From contig NZ_CP080203.1 in assembly GCF_020424085.1 (NCBI RefSeq), forward strand, positions 2,728,001 through 2,792,000: a stretch of 64,000 nt of DNA, read 5' to 3'. A program made the translations under genes and the position numbers. Positions 54,857 to 62,724 of this stretch are shown one piece after another. Position 1 is the first letter of the stretch. Every line of letters starts with the position of its first letter. A model generated the notes under the pieces. That model was not told where the DNA came from. It did not search any database and worked only from the letters and a program-made list of their open reading frames with translations. Origin of the DNA: Mycetocola spongiae. GTDB taxonomy: Bacteria > Actinomycetota > Actinomycetes > Actinomycetales > Microbacteriaceae.

Positions 54857-56023
54857 TTAGGCCGTGGCGGGCAGCCAGACATCGGGACCAAAGATCTCAT
54901 AGTGGATGCTGCGCGCGGGAAGGCCCGCCGCGAGGGCCTGCTCGCGGATCGACTTCATGAACGGCTGCGGGCCACAGATATAGAGCTCGGCATCTGCGGG
55001 CAGATCCACGCCGTCGAGGCTCATATAGCCGCCGTGGGCGCCCTCCTCGGGCTCCTCCATCCAGGTGCGCAGGGTCGCGGACTCCAGTGCGGCGATATCG
55101 GCGGCGATCTGGGCGTGCAGGGCCCAGTCGGCCCCCGAGCGGTCGGCATGCAACACGGTGACCGCGCGGGTCGAGCGATCCTCGGCGAGGGAGCGCAGGA
55201 TCGCGGCGGTGGGGGTGCTGCCGATTCCCGCGGAGGCCAGGATCAGCGGGTGCTCACCCGTGGCCAGGACCACATCCCCATAGGGATTGGACAGGTCCAC
55301 GATCGAGCCCACGGGCAGGGCATCGCAGAGCACGGGGGATACCGCGCCATCGCGATCGCGGCGCACGGTGATTCTGCGGCCCGTGCCGCGGCCGCCGGTG
55401 AGGGTGAACTGGCGCGCCTGGCGCAGGCCCGAGGGGAGGGCCACGCGCACGCTCACATACTGACCGGCGACCGCGGCGGTCACGGGGGTCTCATCGGCGG
55501 GCTCAAATTCGAGGGTCACGGCACTATCGCCATGCTCCTCGCGGTGGACGATGCGCCACGGGGCCCAGTGCTGGTTATTGGCCTGGATTCCGTAGAGATC
55601 GCGCTCCAGGGCAATTAGGGCGTGGGCCATGAGCCAGTACACCTCGGTCCAGGCATCGGCGATCTCGGCGGTAATCACCTCGGCGAGGTCCTCGGCGATC
55701 GCGGCAAAGAGGTGCTCATAGACGATGTCGTATTGTTCAGCGGTGACGCCGAGGGAGGTATGGCGGTGGGCGATGCGCGAGAGCATGGTCTCGGGATAGG
55801 TATCGGGGTGGGCCAGCAGGTGGGTGGCGAAGACCGCGATGCTCCCGGCGAGGGCCTGGGGCTGCTCCCCGCTGCCCTGATTGGCGGTGTTAAAAACGCC
55901 GTCCAGCAGCTCCGGGTGGGCGGCAAACATCTTCTGATAAAACACCGGGGTGATATGACCGATGCGCGAGCCGATCAGCGGCAGGGTGGCCTCGATCACG
56001 GGGCGGGATTTTTCGGAGAGCAT
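54857..56023 (-). CDS. hmp: Flavohaemoglobin (nitric oxide dioxygenase)
   Basis: Converts NO to nitrate with O2 and NADPH. A 388-aa protein from ATG 56023 (MLSEKSRPVIEATLPLIGSR); an in-frame ATG at 56080 lies inside the operator and is unlikely. The globin domain covers about 1-140, with the proximal-His region in VTAEQYDIVYEHLFAAIAED. The FAD domain (about 150-255) includes SGLRQARQFTLTGG. The NAD domain (about 260-388) includes LASAGIGSTPTAAILRSLA and YICGPQPFMKSIREQAL. It lies downstream of an NsrR-type repressor gene. Confidence 0.93.
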   Translation of the reverse strand: MLSEKSRPVIEATLPLIGSRIGHITPVFYQKMFAAHPELLDGVFNTANQGSGEQPQALAGSIAVFATHLLAHPDTYPETMLSRIAHRHTSLGVTAEQYDIVYEHLFAAIAEDLAEVITAEIADAWTEVYWLMAHALIALERDLYGIQANNQHWAPWRIVHREEHGDSAVTLEFEPADETPVTAAVAGQYVSVRVALPSGLRQARQFTLTGGRGTGRRITVRRDRDGAVSPVLCDALPVGSIVDLSNPYGDVVLATGEHPLILASAGIGSTPTAAILRSLAEDRSTRAVTVLHADRSGADWALHAQIAADIAALESATLRTWMEEPEEGAHGGYMSLDGVDLPADAELYICGPQPFMKSIREQALAAGLPARSIHYEIFGPDVWLPATA

Positions 56024-56070
56024 GGCTGGCCCTTTCTTTAGACGGCACCCCGGTAGTACCCCCGGGGTGA

Positions 56071-56095
56071 ATATGCGCATTTAATATGCGTATAT
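56071..56095 (-). promoter_or_regulatory. Probable NsrR operator upstream of hmp
   Basis: ATATGCGCAT (56071-56080), TTAAT, ATGCGTATAT (56086-56095): an inverted repeat with 9 of 10 matching positions, AT-rich in a GC-rich background. It lies 48 bases before the hmp start. The layout resembles the AT-rich dyads bound by NsrR at hmp promoters elsewhere. Confidence 0.7.
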
Positions 56096-56222
56096 TGATG
56101 CCAGTGTGCTCGCTTGAACGTGCCGCCGGGCCATCCGGGCGCAAAAGGCGTGCCCGGACGGCGCACCGCGCAATCGGGTGGCGTGGAAAACCTCCGGGGT
56201 GCTCCGCCGCGGCGGGCGCCGG

Positions 56223-56672
56223 CTAGAGGTGGGGGCGCAGCCCAATCGTGGCAAAGACAGGCGTCATCTGTCCGGGGGTGGGGAGCGAGGCGGCCACCAG
56301 ATGATCCAGGGCCGCATAAAACGCCTCGCGGGCATCGGCCAGGGCATGGCGCAGTGCACACTCGCCGATGAGCGGGCAGGTTGCGTGATCACCCACACAA
56401 TCGGCCACATCGTCCCGGGAGTCCAGGAGGCGCAGGATCTGGCCCACGCTCGCGGTGCGCCCGGCCACGCTCAGGCGGGCCCCGCCGGTGCGCCCAAACG
56501 TGACCTCCACCAGGCCGTGCCGGGCCAGGCCCGAGACGGCCTTGCTGACGTGGTTAAAGGGGATACCCACGGCGGTCGCGATCGCGCGGCTGGAGAGCGT
56601 GGTGCCCGGTTCGAGCGCCGCGAGCACGAGGATCGCCCGCAGGCTCACATCGGCAAAAACGCTCAGTTTCAT
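56223..56672 (-). CDS. nsrR: Rrf2-family NO-sensing repressor NsrR
   Basis: A 149-aa winged-helix regulator. The Rrf2 HTH is at about 25-50 (TTLSSRAIATAVGIPFNHVS), followed by a wing (TFGRTGGARLS). Three cysteines (Cys92, Cys99, Cys105 in DCVGDHATCPLIGECALR) match the Fe-S cluster ligands of NsrR, which loses repression when the cluster reacts with NO. Spacing is CX6C then CX5C, slightly longer than the usual NsrR spacing. It lies 199 bases upstream of hmp on the same strand, its probable target. Confidence 0.88.
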   Translation of the reverse strand: MKLSVFADVSLRAILVLAALEPGTTLSSRAIATAVGIPFNHVSKAVSGLARHGLVEVTFGRTGGARLSVAGRTASVGQILRLLDSRDDVADCVGDHATCPLIGECALRHALADAREAFYAALDHLVAASLPTPGQMTPVFATIGLRPHL

Positions 56673-56718
56673 CCCCTCAGCCTAACCGGAGCGCCGTTTT
56701 TCCGCCGAAATCCCGCCC

Positions 56719-57366
56719 CTAAGGCACGCTGCGGGCGGAGGCGCGCGCGATCGTGGCCTCGACGATGGCATCGATCGCATACTCGGTGGCCCGGGCCAGA
56801 TCCACCTCCTCGGGATCCAGCAGCCACTGCACCTGCAGGCCATCCATCGCGGCCAGGATGGCCGCGGAGGCAGCGTCCAGTTCCTCCTCGCTCACATACT
56901 CGCTGCCCTGATAGGTGCAAAAGGCCGCGCGCACCGTGGCCCGCAGCGCCCGATAGCGCTCCCGAAAATGCTCGCGCGCGGGATGGCCCTCGATCACCGC
57001 CTCGGCGGAGAGCACGGTATGGGCGCGCACCAGATCCGGGTGTTGCGCATTATCGCGCCCGGTCTCGGTGAGGTGGTGGAAGAGGGCCGCGCCCGCGGGG
57101 GAGTCCGCGGCGCGAAAATGGTCGGCATCCTGGGCCCGGCGCTGGGAGAGCGCATCGCGCAGCAGGCCGCGCTTGCTGCCAAAATGATGCAGCACCCCGG
57201 CGTGGGTCATCTCCACCTGGGAGGCGATCTCCGTGAGGGAGCCGCCCGCATAACCGCGCTGGCCAAAGGTCTCCAGGGCCACCCGCAGGATCTCCTCGCG
57301 GCGTCTTGCGGTGGTGGGTCGGCGCGATCCGGATTCGGGGGCGGAGGGGGATTCCATGACGTCCAT
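56719..57366 (-). CDS. TetR-family transcriptional regulator
   Basis: A 215-aa regulator from ATG 57366 (MDVMESPSAPESGSRR); ATG 57357 is equally possible. The TetR HTH spans about 22-65: LTEIASQVEMTHAGVLHHFGSK. The C-terminal domain includes LDAASAAILAAMDGLQVQWL. It resembles the regulator at 51858-52436 (both have the GLQ-QW motif near the C-terminus), a subgroup often linked to beta-glucosidase genes. No target gene is adjacent, apart from the divergent DUF4190 gene. Confidence 0.85.
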   Translation of the reverse strand: MDVMESPSAPESGSRRPTTARRREEILRVALETFGQRGYAGGSLTEIASQVEMTHAGVLHHFGSKRGLLRDALSQRRAQDADHFRAADSPAGAALFHHLTETGRDNAQHPDLVRAHTVLSAEAVIEGHPAREHFRERYRALRATVRAAFCTYQGSEYVSEEELDAASAAILAAMDGLQVQWLLDPEEVDLARATEYAIDAIVEATIARASARSVP

Positions 57367-57546
57367 CGTAGCGAGAGCGCGGCCGGGTGGATGCGACACG
57401 CGTACCGTCAAAGCCCGCCAACAGGTGATATAAATACCCCCCGTTTGGGGTTGTATGGGGTGTTCGATTCCATAGGCGGGAACCAGTGCGCTTCTTGCCG
57501 GTCTTGGCGGTGAGTGTCCGGTCTCCCGGCAGCGAAAGGCCCCACC

Positions 57547-58503
57547 GTGACCGATTCACAGCCCACCCCCGAGAACCCGGACGCCTCCGTACCGGGTGCC
57601 GGCGATCCCGCCCACCAGCAGTTTGTGGCCCCCGAGGCGGGCCCGACGGATTATTCCACCCCGAACTATGGCGAGTCTGGATCCTCCCCGACCGCCGGTG
57701 CACCGATGGCGCCCCCGGTGCCCGGTGCGGAGATGCCCGCCCCCGGCAACGGCGCCCCCGGATACGGCGCACCGGCCTATGGCGCCGAGGCCCCCGGATA
57801 TGGCGCCCCCGCGTACGGCGCCCCCACCTATCCCGCGGGACAGGCCGGCCCCTCCTCGGGACGTTCGCCCGCCTCCGGGTTTGATATCACGGCATTTGTG
57901 CTGTCGATTTTGGCCCCGCTCGTGGGTCTGATCATGGGAATTGTGGCCACCTCGCGGGCCCGTCGTGAGCAGCGACGCGCCTCGGGTATGGCCGCGGCCT
58001 CCGTCTGGGTGGGGGCAATCCTCACCGCCGGTTGGATCGTATTCTCGGTTGTTATGGTGATCGTCGTGATCGCGGGCACCGCGTTTGTGAGTAGCAGCGT
58101 GATCGCCAGCCTGCCCACCAATCTGCCCACCAGCCTGCCCACCACGTCGCTGCCCCGCGTGGCCCCGAGCGATGAAACGATGGAGCGCTTCTGCGATGCC
58201 TATCCCGTGCTGGCGAGCGATTTCCCCGCCCTGGACGCACTCAACATCATGGAACTCGCCGAACGTCCCGAGGGCGCGGCGAGCGAGGAGATCGCGCTGC
58301 TGGAGCGGGTATCCACTAACTCCGATGACCTGTTTATGATCTCACCCACGGATATCGAGGACCCGCTCCTGGACCTCACCTCCCACTCCGAAAGCATCGC
58401 GCGCGCCCTGTCGAATGGCTATTCCCTGGACGCCTCGGACTTCACCGGGCTCGCCAGAGACCAGCGCGATGTGGTGAGCTACGTCGCCGCCAACTGCGGC
58501 TAG
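57547..58503 (+). CDS. DUF4190 membrane protein, copy 1
   Basis: A 318-aa protein from GTG 57547 (VTDSQPTPENPDASVPG). The N-terminal 110 residues are disordered, with Gly-Tyr-Gly-Ala-Pro repeats (GYGAPAYGAEAPGYGAPAYG). The DUF4190-like part (about 113-190) has two membrane helices: ITAFVLSILAPLVGLIMGIV and VGAILTAGWIVFSVVMVIVV. The C-terminal domain of about 120 residues is predicted external (CDAYPVLASDFPALDALNIM) and ends in Cys-Gly. It is followed by a paralogue of the same length. Function unknown; probably envelope-associated. Confidence 0.8.
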   Translation: MTDSQPTPENPDASVPGAGDPAHQQFVAPEAGPTDYSTPNYGESGSSPTAGAPMAPPVPGAEMPAPGNGAPGYGAPAYGAEAPGYGAPAYGAPTYPAGQAGPSSGRSPASGFDITAFVLSILAPLVGLIMGIVATSRARREQRRASGMAAASVWVGAILTAGWIVFSVVMVIVVIAGTAFVSSSVIASLPTNLPTSLPTTSLPRVAPSDETMERFCDAYPVLASDFPALDALNIMELAERPEGAASEEIALLERVSTNSDDLFMISPTDIEDPLLDLTSHSESIARALSNGYSLDASDFTGLARDQRDVVSYVAANCG

Positions 58504-58594
58504 GGTCACCACCGAGCGGAATATTTCCGCCGGTAATTATCAGCCCGAACGGGCCGGTGGCGGATAGTATTGCGGCAGCAGCCGTGTGCTTTTT

Positions 58595-58640
58595 GCGCAG
58601 TGATGCCGCGCGTGTATTCCACGTCGCGGCATCACTGCGC
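58595..58640. repeat. Long perfect inverted repeat between the DUF4190 paralogues
   Basis: GCGCAGTGATGCCGCG (58595-58610) is perfectly complementary to 58625-58640, with a 14-nt loop that can pair further (CGTG/CACG). No U-tract follows, and a T run precedes the left arm. It is a leader hairpin of the second gene, a U-less terminator, or a trace of an inserted element. Confidence 0.65.
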
Positions 58641-58677
58641 GGGGGCACCTCCCCTCACCGCCGCGAAAGGCCATCCG

Positions 58678-59634
58678 ATGACCAGCGAAAACCCGAACTC
58701 GCCCAATCCCACCCCCGGCGATGAGCCCGCCGCGGCGCACCCGGAATGGGCGGGCCCGGATTCCGCCGGCTTTGTGCCGCCCGCGCAGGATCGGTTTGCC
58801 CCGGGCTTTTCCGCACCCGGCGAATATCCCCACGCCCCCGCGGATCTTCCGCCCGCGGGCTATGCGCCGTCCTATGCCCCGCCCGGGCAGGCCCCGGGCG
58901 GTCAGCCGCCCTATGGTGGCTATCCCGGCTCCGCACCCGCGGGTGGCTACGGGCAGTATCCGGCCGGGCGGGGCAACGAGCGTCCCCCCGCCGAGACGTT
59001 TGATATCGTCGCGTTTATTTTGTCGATCCTGGCCCCCGTGGTGGGCCTGATCCTGGGCCTGGTCTCCTCGGCCCGCGCCCGCCGCGAGCGGCGGCTCATG
59101 TCCGGGTTGGGCGTGGCCTCGATCTGGGTAGGCTCGATCCTCACCGCGCTGAGCACCCTCCTGATCGGCCTCGGCCTGCTGATGACCATGGTCTTTGGGG
59201 CCGCCTTCCTCGGCTTCGCCGCGTCCACCGCCGACCGCGTGGGCGATTCCTCCTTTGGCGATTATGGCGATTATCAGGACCTGAGCGATACCGAGCAGCG
59301 CGAGCTCTATTGTGGGGAGGCCCCCGCGCTCGTGGGCTCCTTCGCCGAACTGCGTGCGCTGGACGCCACCGCCCTGGAGGCGGCACTTCGGGCGGGGGAT
59401 GACGAGGCGCTGACCGGCCCCACCGATCTGCTCTACGAGATCGCCGATGACGCCTATAGCCTGAGCTTCTCGGCGCCGGATGACATCGTCGACTCGGTGG
59501 ACACGCTCTCCTATCTCACCGTGGTGGTGGCCGATAGCCTGCAACACGTTGACGTTTTTGTTCCCGCCGATCTGGACGAGGCCGTGCGCGAGGCCGATTC
59601 GATCGAGGCCTATACCGCCGCCACGTGCGGCTAG
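58678..59634 (+). CDS. DUF4190 membrane protein, copy 2
   Basis: A 318-aa protein from ATG 58678 (MTSENPNSPNPTPGDEPAAA). It has the same plan as copy 1: a disordered Pro/Gly/Tyr N-terminus, IVAFILSILAPVVGLILGLV and VGSILTALSTLLIGLGLLMT helices, and an external C-terminal domain (YCGEAPALVGSFAELRALDA) ending ATCG. The C-terminal domains differ much more than the helices. Tandem duplication is the simplest explanation. Function unknown. Confidence 0.8.
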   Translation: MTSENPNSPNPTPGDEPAAAHPEWAGPDSAGFVPPAQDRFAPGFSAPGEYPHAPADLPPAGYAPSYAPPGQAPGGQPPYGGYPGSAPAGGYGQYPAGRGNERPPAETFDIVAFILSILAPVVGLILGLVSSARARRERRLMSGLGVASIWVGSILTALSTLLIGLGLLMTMVFGAAFLGFAASTADRVGDSSFGDYGDYQDLSDTEQRELYCGEAPALVGSFAELRALDATALEAALRAGDDEALTGPTDLLYEIADDAYSLSFSAPDDIVDSVDTLSYLTVVVADSLQHVDVFVPADLDEAVREADSIEAYTAATCG

Positions 59635-59659
59635 CCCCGGGCCACGTCTTAACCTGCGC

Positions 59660-59684
59660 CGGGCACCGTTAGTCTCGGTGCCCG
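59660..59684 (+). terminator. Hairpin after DUF4190 copy 2
   Basis: CGGGCACCG (59660-59668) pairs with CGGTGCCCG (59676-59684) around TTAGTCT; no U-tract. It lies 25 bases after the stop and upstream of the tRNA. Confidence 0.55.
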
Positions 59685-59767
59685 TCCGCACTTCCGCTAC
59701 AGTGGATATGCAGCCGTTGCGGGTATTCCCGAGGCGGCCGCGGGGCCCGCACCCGTGCGTGCCCCGC

Positions 59768-59842
59768 GCCTCTGTAGCTCAATGGAAGAGCATGTCCGTC
59801 CTAAGGATCTGGTTGGGGGTTCGAATCCCTCCAGGGGCACCA
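59768..59842 (+). tRNA. tRNA-Arg (CCT)
   Basis: Acceptor GCCTCTG (59768-59774) pairs with CAGGGGC (59832-59838), with discriminator A and an encoded CCA (59840-59842). The D arm contains TAGCTCAATGGAAGAGCA. Anticodon CCT lies at 59800-59802 in loop GTCCTAA. The T arm is GGGGGTTCGAATCCCTCC. The sequence composition and gene content change just after it, which marks it as a probable integration site. Confidence 0.93.
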
Positions 59843-59964
59843 ATGTTTGATGTTCGAAACTGCGAATCGTTGGCGCGTGTCGCAGCTCGGCCGTCGGTCT
59901 CGGCCCATTCATCGTACTCAGAGCACGCGACCGCTCCACGCCGTATTTCTGGCTAGGGGAAAAC

Positions 59965-59988
59965 GGTGAACGGCTTCGCTCGTTCACC
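59965..59988. repeat. Short inverted repeat
   Basis: GGTGAACG (59965-59972) and CGTTCACC (59981-59988) around an 8-nt loop; no T-tract. Possibly a hairpin ending the tRNA transcript or an island-end feature. Confidence 0.45.
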
Positions 59989-60216
59989 TCCTAATGGCAA
60001 GGTCTTAGGAGTAGAACCCCGCGAACACAGAGAGCGATGCAGCGGAGCAGTAGCGATCACGCGTGTCACCGATATCTCTCAGACACCGCCACAGAACTGT
60101 GTATCCTCTGCCCTAGGCGCACCAAAACGCGTAATAGGTTGCCCGTATCGAAGGTTCGTGGGCCTTGTTTCGCTGAGGTGCATGATGAGGAAAATCAGCA
60201 ACTGAGGGGAGACATT

Positions 60217-60237
60217 ATGAATCGGTGTTGCATGTGA
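60217..60237 (+). CDS. Six-codon ORF MNRCCM with strong ribosome binding site
   Basis: GAGGGGAG (60203-60210) lies 6 nt before ATG 60217; the ORF reads Met-Asn-Arg-Cys-Cys-Met-stop. Tandem Cys codons directly behind a strong Shine-Dalgarno resemble the cysteine-responsive leader peptides described in mycobacteria. Here no plus-strand gene follows for about 2.5 kb, so it may be a leader whose downstream gene has been lost, or chance. Confidence 0.35.
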   Translation: MNRCCM

Positions 60238-60412
60238 AACCCGCAAGCAGACCGCCTGTGCGGAAGTATTGCGTTGGTTGAGTATTCGTGGTTACGGCTT
60301 ATACCGGCAATCGAGTTGAATCGCTATCTCGCCTCGTCCGTGATGTTCCGGAGACCCGGTTTCTCGGTCGCCGCGTTGGAAGGACCACTGGCTGAAACCG
60401 GAACCTACAGCT

Positions 60413-61180
60413 TTAGGTGTCGCGCCGCGTGGCGATGATGATGGATGGCAGGAGGAAGGCGAGCGTCCAGGCCAGCAGCACCAGCCAGGATACGACCGCG
60501 GGTGGCGCTGTACTCGGGATGCTGGCGAACCAGAGCGTGTATGAGGCTATGTCTGGGAGGAAGTACCAGTTCTGGCTCTGCAGTAGCGGACTGATGATCA
60601 TCAGATACAGCAGGAGCATCGCTGCTGCAGGGATCGCCCTGCGGATGAGGAGTCCGAGGGCAGAACTCAGCACTGTCATGAGCGTGAGGTACACCGCGGC
60701 GCTGAGGACGATGCGCACAGCGGTACCAATATCGATGTCGGTCATCGAGATGCGCGCTGTCAGGAGGGTCGTAGTCACGCTGGCGAGCACGACGATTATT
60801 CCTGCGGACAGCGCAAGCGGAGCGAGCGCGAGCGTGGCCGCTGCGCGCCATCGGACACGGTCGGGTATGGCGATAAGGGTGGTGCGGATCTGACCGCCGA
60901 TGTACTCGGAGCTTGAGGCGATGACGCCGAGCAGGAAGAATCCACATTGGGTCCACGTCACCGCGGTCACTCCGTAATCGAGGATGTTCGCTCCGGAAGG
61001 TCCGCCGCCCCCATTGGGAACGCTTGTCCCGAACGCGATCGATAGCACGATGGTGATCACAAACGTGCCGCCAAGTACGAGCCAGGTCGCCGGCAAGGAT
61101 ATGAGCTTCGATAATTCCGCGCCCGCTGCGAGCGCGAACGCCCGCCCGCGTGTCCGCGAAGCGTCATGCGTCGTGGTCAT
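60413..61180 (-). CDS. ABC-2-type transporter permease, subunit 2
   Basis: A 255-aa membrane protein from ATG 61180 (MTTTHDASRTRGRAFALAAG), overlapping the previous stop as ATGA. About six helices are predicted, starting LPATWLVLGGTFVITIVLSI and ending LLAWTLAFLLPSIIIATRRD. It has the ABC-2 permease segment SSEYIGGQIRTTLIAIPDRV that contacts the ATPase. It is distantly related to the other permease, so the transporter is probably a heterodimer, as in lantibiotic-immunity LanEG or bacitracin-type systems. Confidence 0.87.
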   Translation of the reverse strand: MTTTHDASRTRGRAFALAAGAELSKLISLPATWLVLGGTFVITIVLSIAFGTSVPNGGGGPSGANILDYGVTAVTWTQCGFFLLGVIASSSEYIGGQIRTTLIAIPDRVRWRAAATLALAPLALSAGIIVVLASVTTTLLTARISMTDIDIGTAVRIVLSAAVYLTLMTVLSSALGLLIRRAIPAAAMLLLYLMIISPLLQSQNWYFLPDIASYTLWFASIPSTAPPAVVSWLVLLAWTLAFLLPSIIIATRRDT

Positions 61181-61905
61181 GCATCCCTCCGTACGAACAC
61201 AATGCCCGCGGCGACCAGCATTGCCGCTACCCAAGCGGCCATAATGAATCCGCCGGCGACCGGGTTGATCTCGACGCTCGTGTGCAGCGTGGTGAACATG
61301 CGCATCCCTGCCAGGTCGGGCAGGTAGTTTGCCACCGGGAAGTTCTGCGCCAGCAGAAAGGTGACGGTCACGGCTGAGGAGTTGGCGACCAGAACCGCCA
61401 TGGGGACAATGCCGTTGCGGGTGAGAACGGTCAGCCCGAACCCGAGTAGTGCCATCATCACCCAGTAGGCGACCGCTCCACCGGCCCGAGCGAGCGTCTC
61501 CCCGTCAATATCGGGTGCTTGCGAGCCGAGCAGCAGATGAACCGTCGTATGCGCCAGCAGAACTGCGACGATCGCCAGGGCAGCGACGACGATCATCACC
61601 GTGATGATCTTGACAATCATGAGCCGTGTGCGCGAAGGTATCGCGGTCAGTGTGGTGGTGATCTGTCGACCTCCTGCAGACTCCTCGCCTTCCGTGGTGT
61701 ACTCGCTCCCGATCGCGACGACGCCGAGTACAATCGCGCCGAGCACACCGATCGCCAGCTCGGAGAATCCCGTGTCGGGGCCCGGTTGCGAGGTGAGACT
61801 AGTGATGACACAGATACCCGTTGGGATCACGAGCCCGGCGATGAGAGCCACCCACCCAGAAGGGAGACTCACGAGCTTTATCAGTTCCGCACGCAATGCC
61901 CTCAT
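61177..61905 (-). CDS. ABC-2-type transporter permease, subunit 1
   Basis: A 242-aa membrane protein with about six helices. It starts at ATG 61905 (MRALRAELIKLVSLPSGWVA), overlapping the ATPase stop. It has the coupling segment GSEYTTEGEESAGGRQITTT, the counterpart of the one in subunit 2, and a C-terminal helix VAAMLVAAGIVFVRRDA. All three genes are linked by 4-nt overlaps, so a fixed stoichiometry is likely. Substrate not determinable. Confidence 0.87.
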   Translation of the reverse strand: MRALRAELIKLVSLPSGWVALIAGLVIPTGICVITSLTSQPGPDTGFSELAIGVLGAIVLGVVAIGSEYTTEGEESAGGRQITTTLTAIPSRTRLMIVKIITVMIVVAALAIVAVLLAHTTVHLLLGSQAPDIDGETLARAGGAVAYWVMMALLGFGLTVLTRNGIVPMAVLVANSSAVTVTFLLAQNFPVANYLPDLAGMRMFTTLHTSVEINPVAGGFIMAAWVAAMLVAAGIVFVRRDA

Positions 61906-62609
61906 TGCAAGCCCTTACCGCCTGTGAGCGCGAAAAAGGCTTCCTCGAGACTTTTATATCCACGGGTGACCTCTGCGAGGGTGCCATCCGCAACGATCTG
62001 CCCTTCGCGGATCACCACCACGTCATCGACGGTCTCGGCGAGCTCGCCCATCAGATGGCTCGAGACCAGGACGGTGCGCCCTGCCGAAGCCTGCTCCCTC
62101 AGAAAGAGCCTGATCCAGCGGATGCCATCGGGGTCGAGACCGTTCACGGGTTCGTCGAGAACGAGAGCCTCGGGCTCGGCGAGCAACGCCGTCGCCAGTC
62201 CCAGCCTTCGGCCCATGCCCAGTGAATACGTAGAGACGCGTTTGCCCGCGGCCTCCTGAATTCCCACGAGTTTGAGGACTTCCTCAACGCGATCGTTGCC
62301 GATCCCTGCCGATCGCGCCACCCATTTCAGGTGCGCGCGTCCTGTTCGGGAACGATGGGCCCCGGAACCGTCGAGCACCGCACCCACACGGCGCAGTGGA
62401 TCGCGAAGAGTGGTGAAACGTTGGCCGTCCACGAGTGCCTGGCCTGACGTCGGGCGGTCCAAACCGAGTAGTATCCGCAGGGTCGAGGACTTGCCCGCTC
62501 CATTAGGGCCGAGAAATCCGGTGACCCGGCCAGGATCCGCGGTGAAAGTGATGCCGGTGAGGATGGAGCGGTTGCCTCGCATTTTTGTCACGTTCTTGAA
62601 AGTTAACAT
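61902..62609 (-). CDS. ABC transporter ATP-binding protein (BcrA/LanF-like)
   Basis: A 235-aa ATPase, first gene of the three-gene operon. Walker A is GPNGAGKSSTLRILLG, Walker B is ALVLDEPVNGLDPDGIRWIR and the H-loop is LVSSHLMGEL. The signature is YSLGMGRRLGLA, LGMG in place of LSGGQ, as in BcrA-type exporters for antimicrobial peptides. Start ATG 62609 (MLTFKNVTKMRGNRSILTG). It diverges from the sensor kinase gene. A role in export of, or defence against, a peptide or lipid is inferred from the family and the kinase pairing. Confidence 0.88.
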   Translation of the reverse strand: MLTFKNVTKMRGNRSILTGITFTADPGRVTGFLGPNGAGKSSTLRILLGLDRPTSGQALVDGQRFTTLRDPLRRVGAVLDGSGAHRSRTGRAHLKWVARSAGIGNDRVEEVLKLVGIQEAAGKRVSTYSLGMGRRLGLATALLAEPEALVLDEPVNGLDPDGIRWIRLFLREQASAGRTVLVSSHLMGELAETVDDVVVIREGQIVADGTLAEVTRGYKSLEEAFFALTGGKGLQ

Positions 62610-62724
62610 GACTCCAGACCAGCAGATGATTGAAGGTAGAACACCACAGCCAGGGGTGATCTTGATTTTCGTTCTCCTCCCCTGGGGTGAAGACTATCCG
62701 TCGTCTAATTTCTATGATGAAAGT
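62610..62724. promoter_or_regulatory. Divergent promoter of the ABC operon and two-component genes
   Basis: A 115-base AT-richer gap. It contains the inverted repeat CCAGGGG/CCCCTGG (62650-62656 and 62679-62685, 22-bp spacer) and a direct repeat GGGGTGA (62653-62659 and 62684-62690, 31 bp apart, about three helical turns). These are candidates for the NarL-type regulator encoded next door. No clear -35/-10 pair stands out. Confidence 0.45.

Larger units (their letters stand above)
59843..60412. other. 570-base stretch without a convincing gene, island left end
   Basis: Sequence after tRNA-Arg has lower GC and no frame resembling a known protein. It holds a hairpin at 59965-59988 and a six-codon ORF at 60217-60237; no integrase is seen. 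Frames such as the one ending at 60237 (66 codons) have no recognisable family. It looks like eroded sequence at the edge of an inserted segment. Confidence 0.6.

Noticed and set aside
59697-59987. Minus-strand ORF with PLEGFEPPTRSLGRTCSSIELQ
   Set aside because: The classical antisense translation of a tRNA gene, here tRNA-Arg(CCT).
59843-60412. Prophage or integrase remnant after tRNA-Arg
   Set aside because: No frame on either strand resembles an integrase or phage protein, and no repeat of the tRNA 3' end is found in the visible part.
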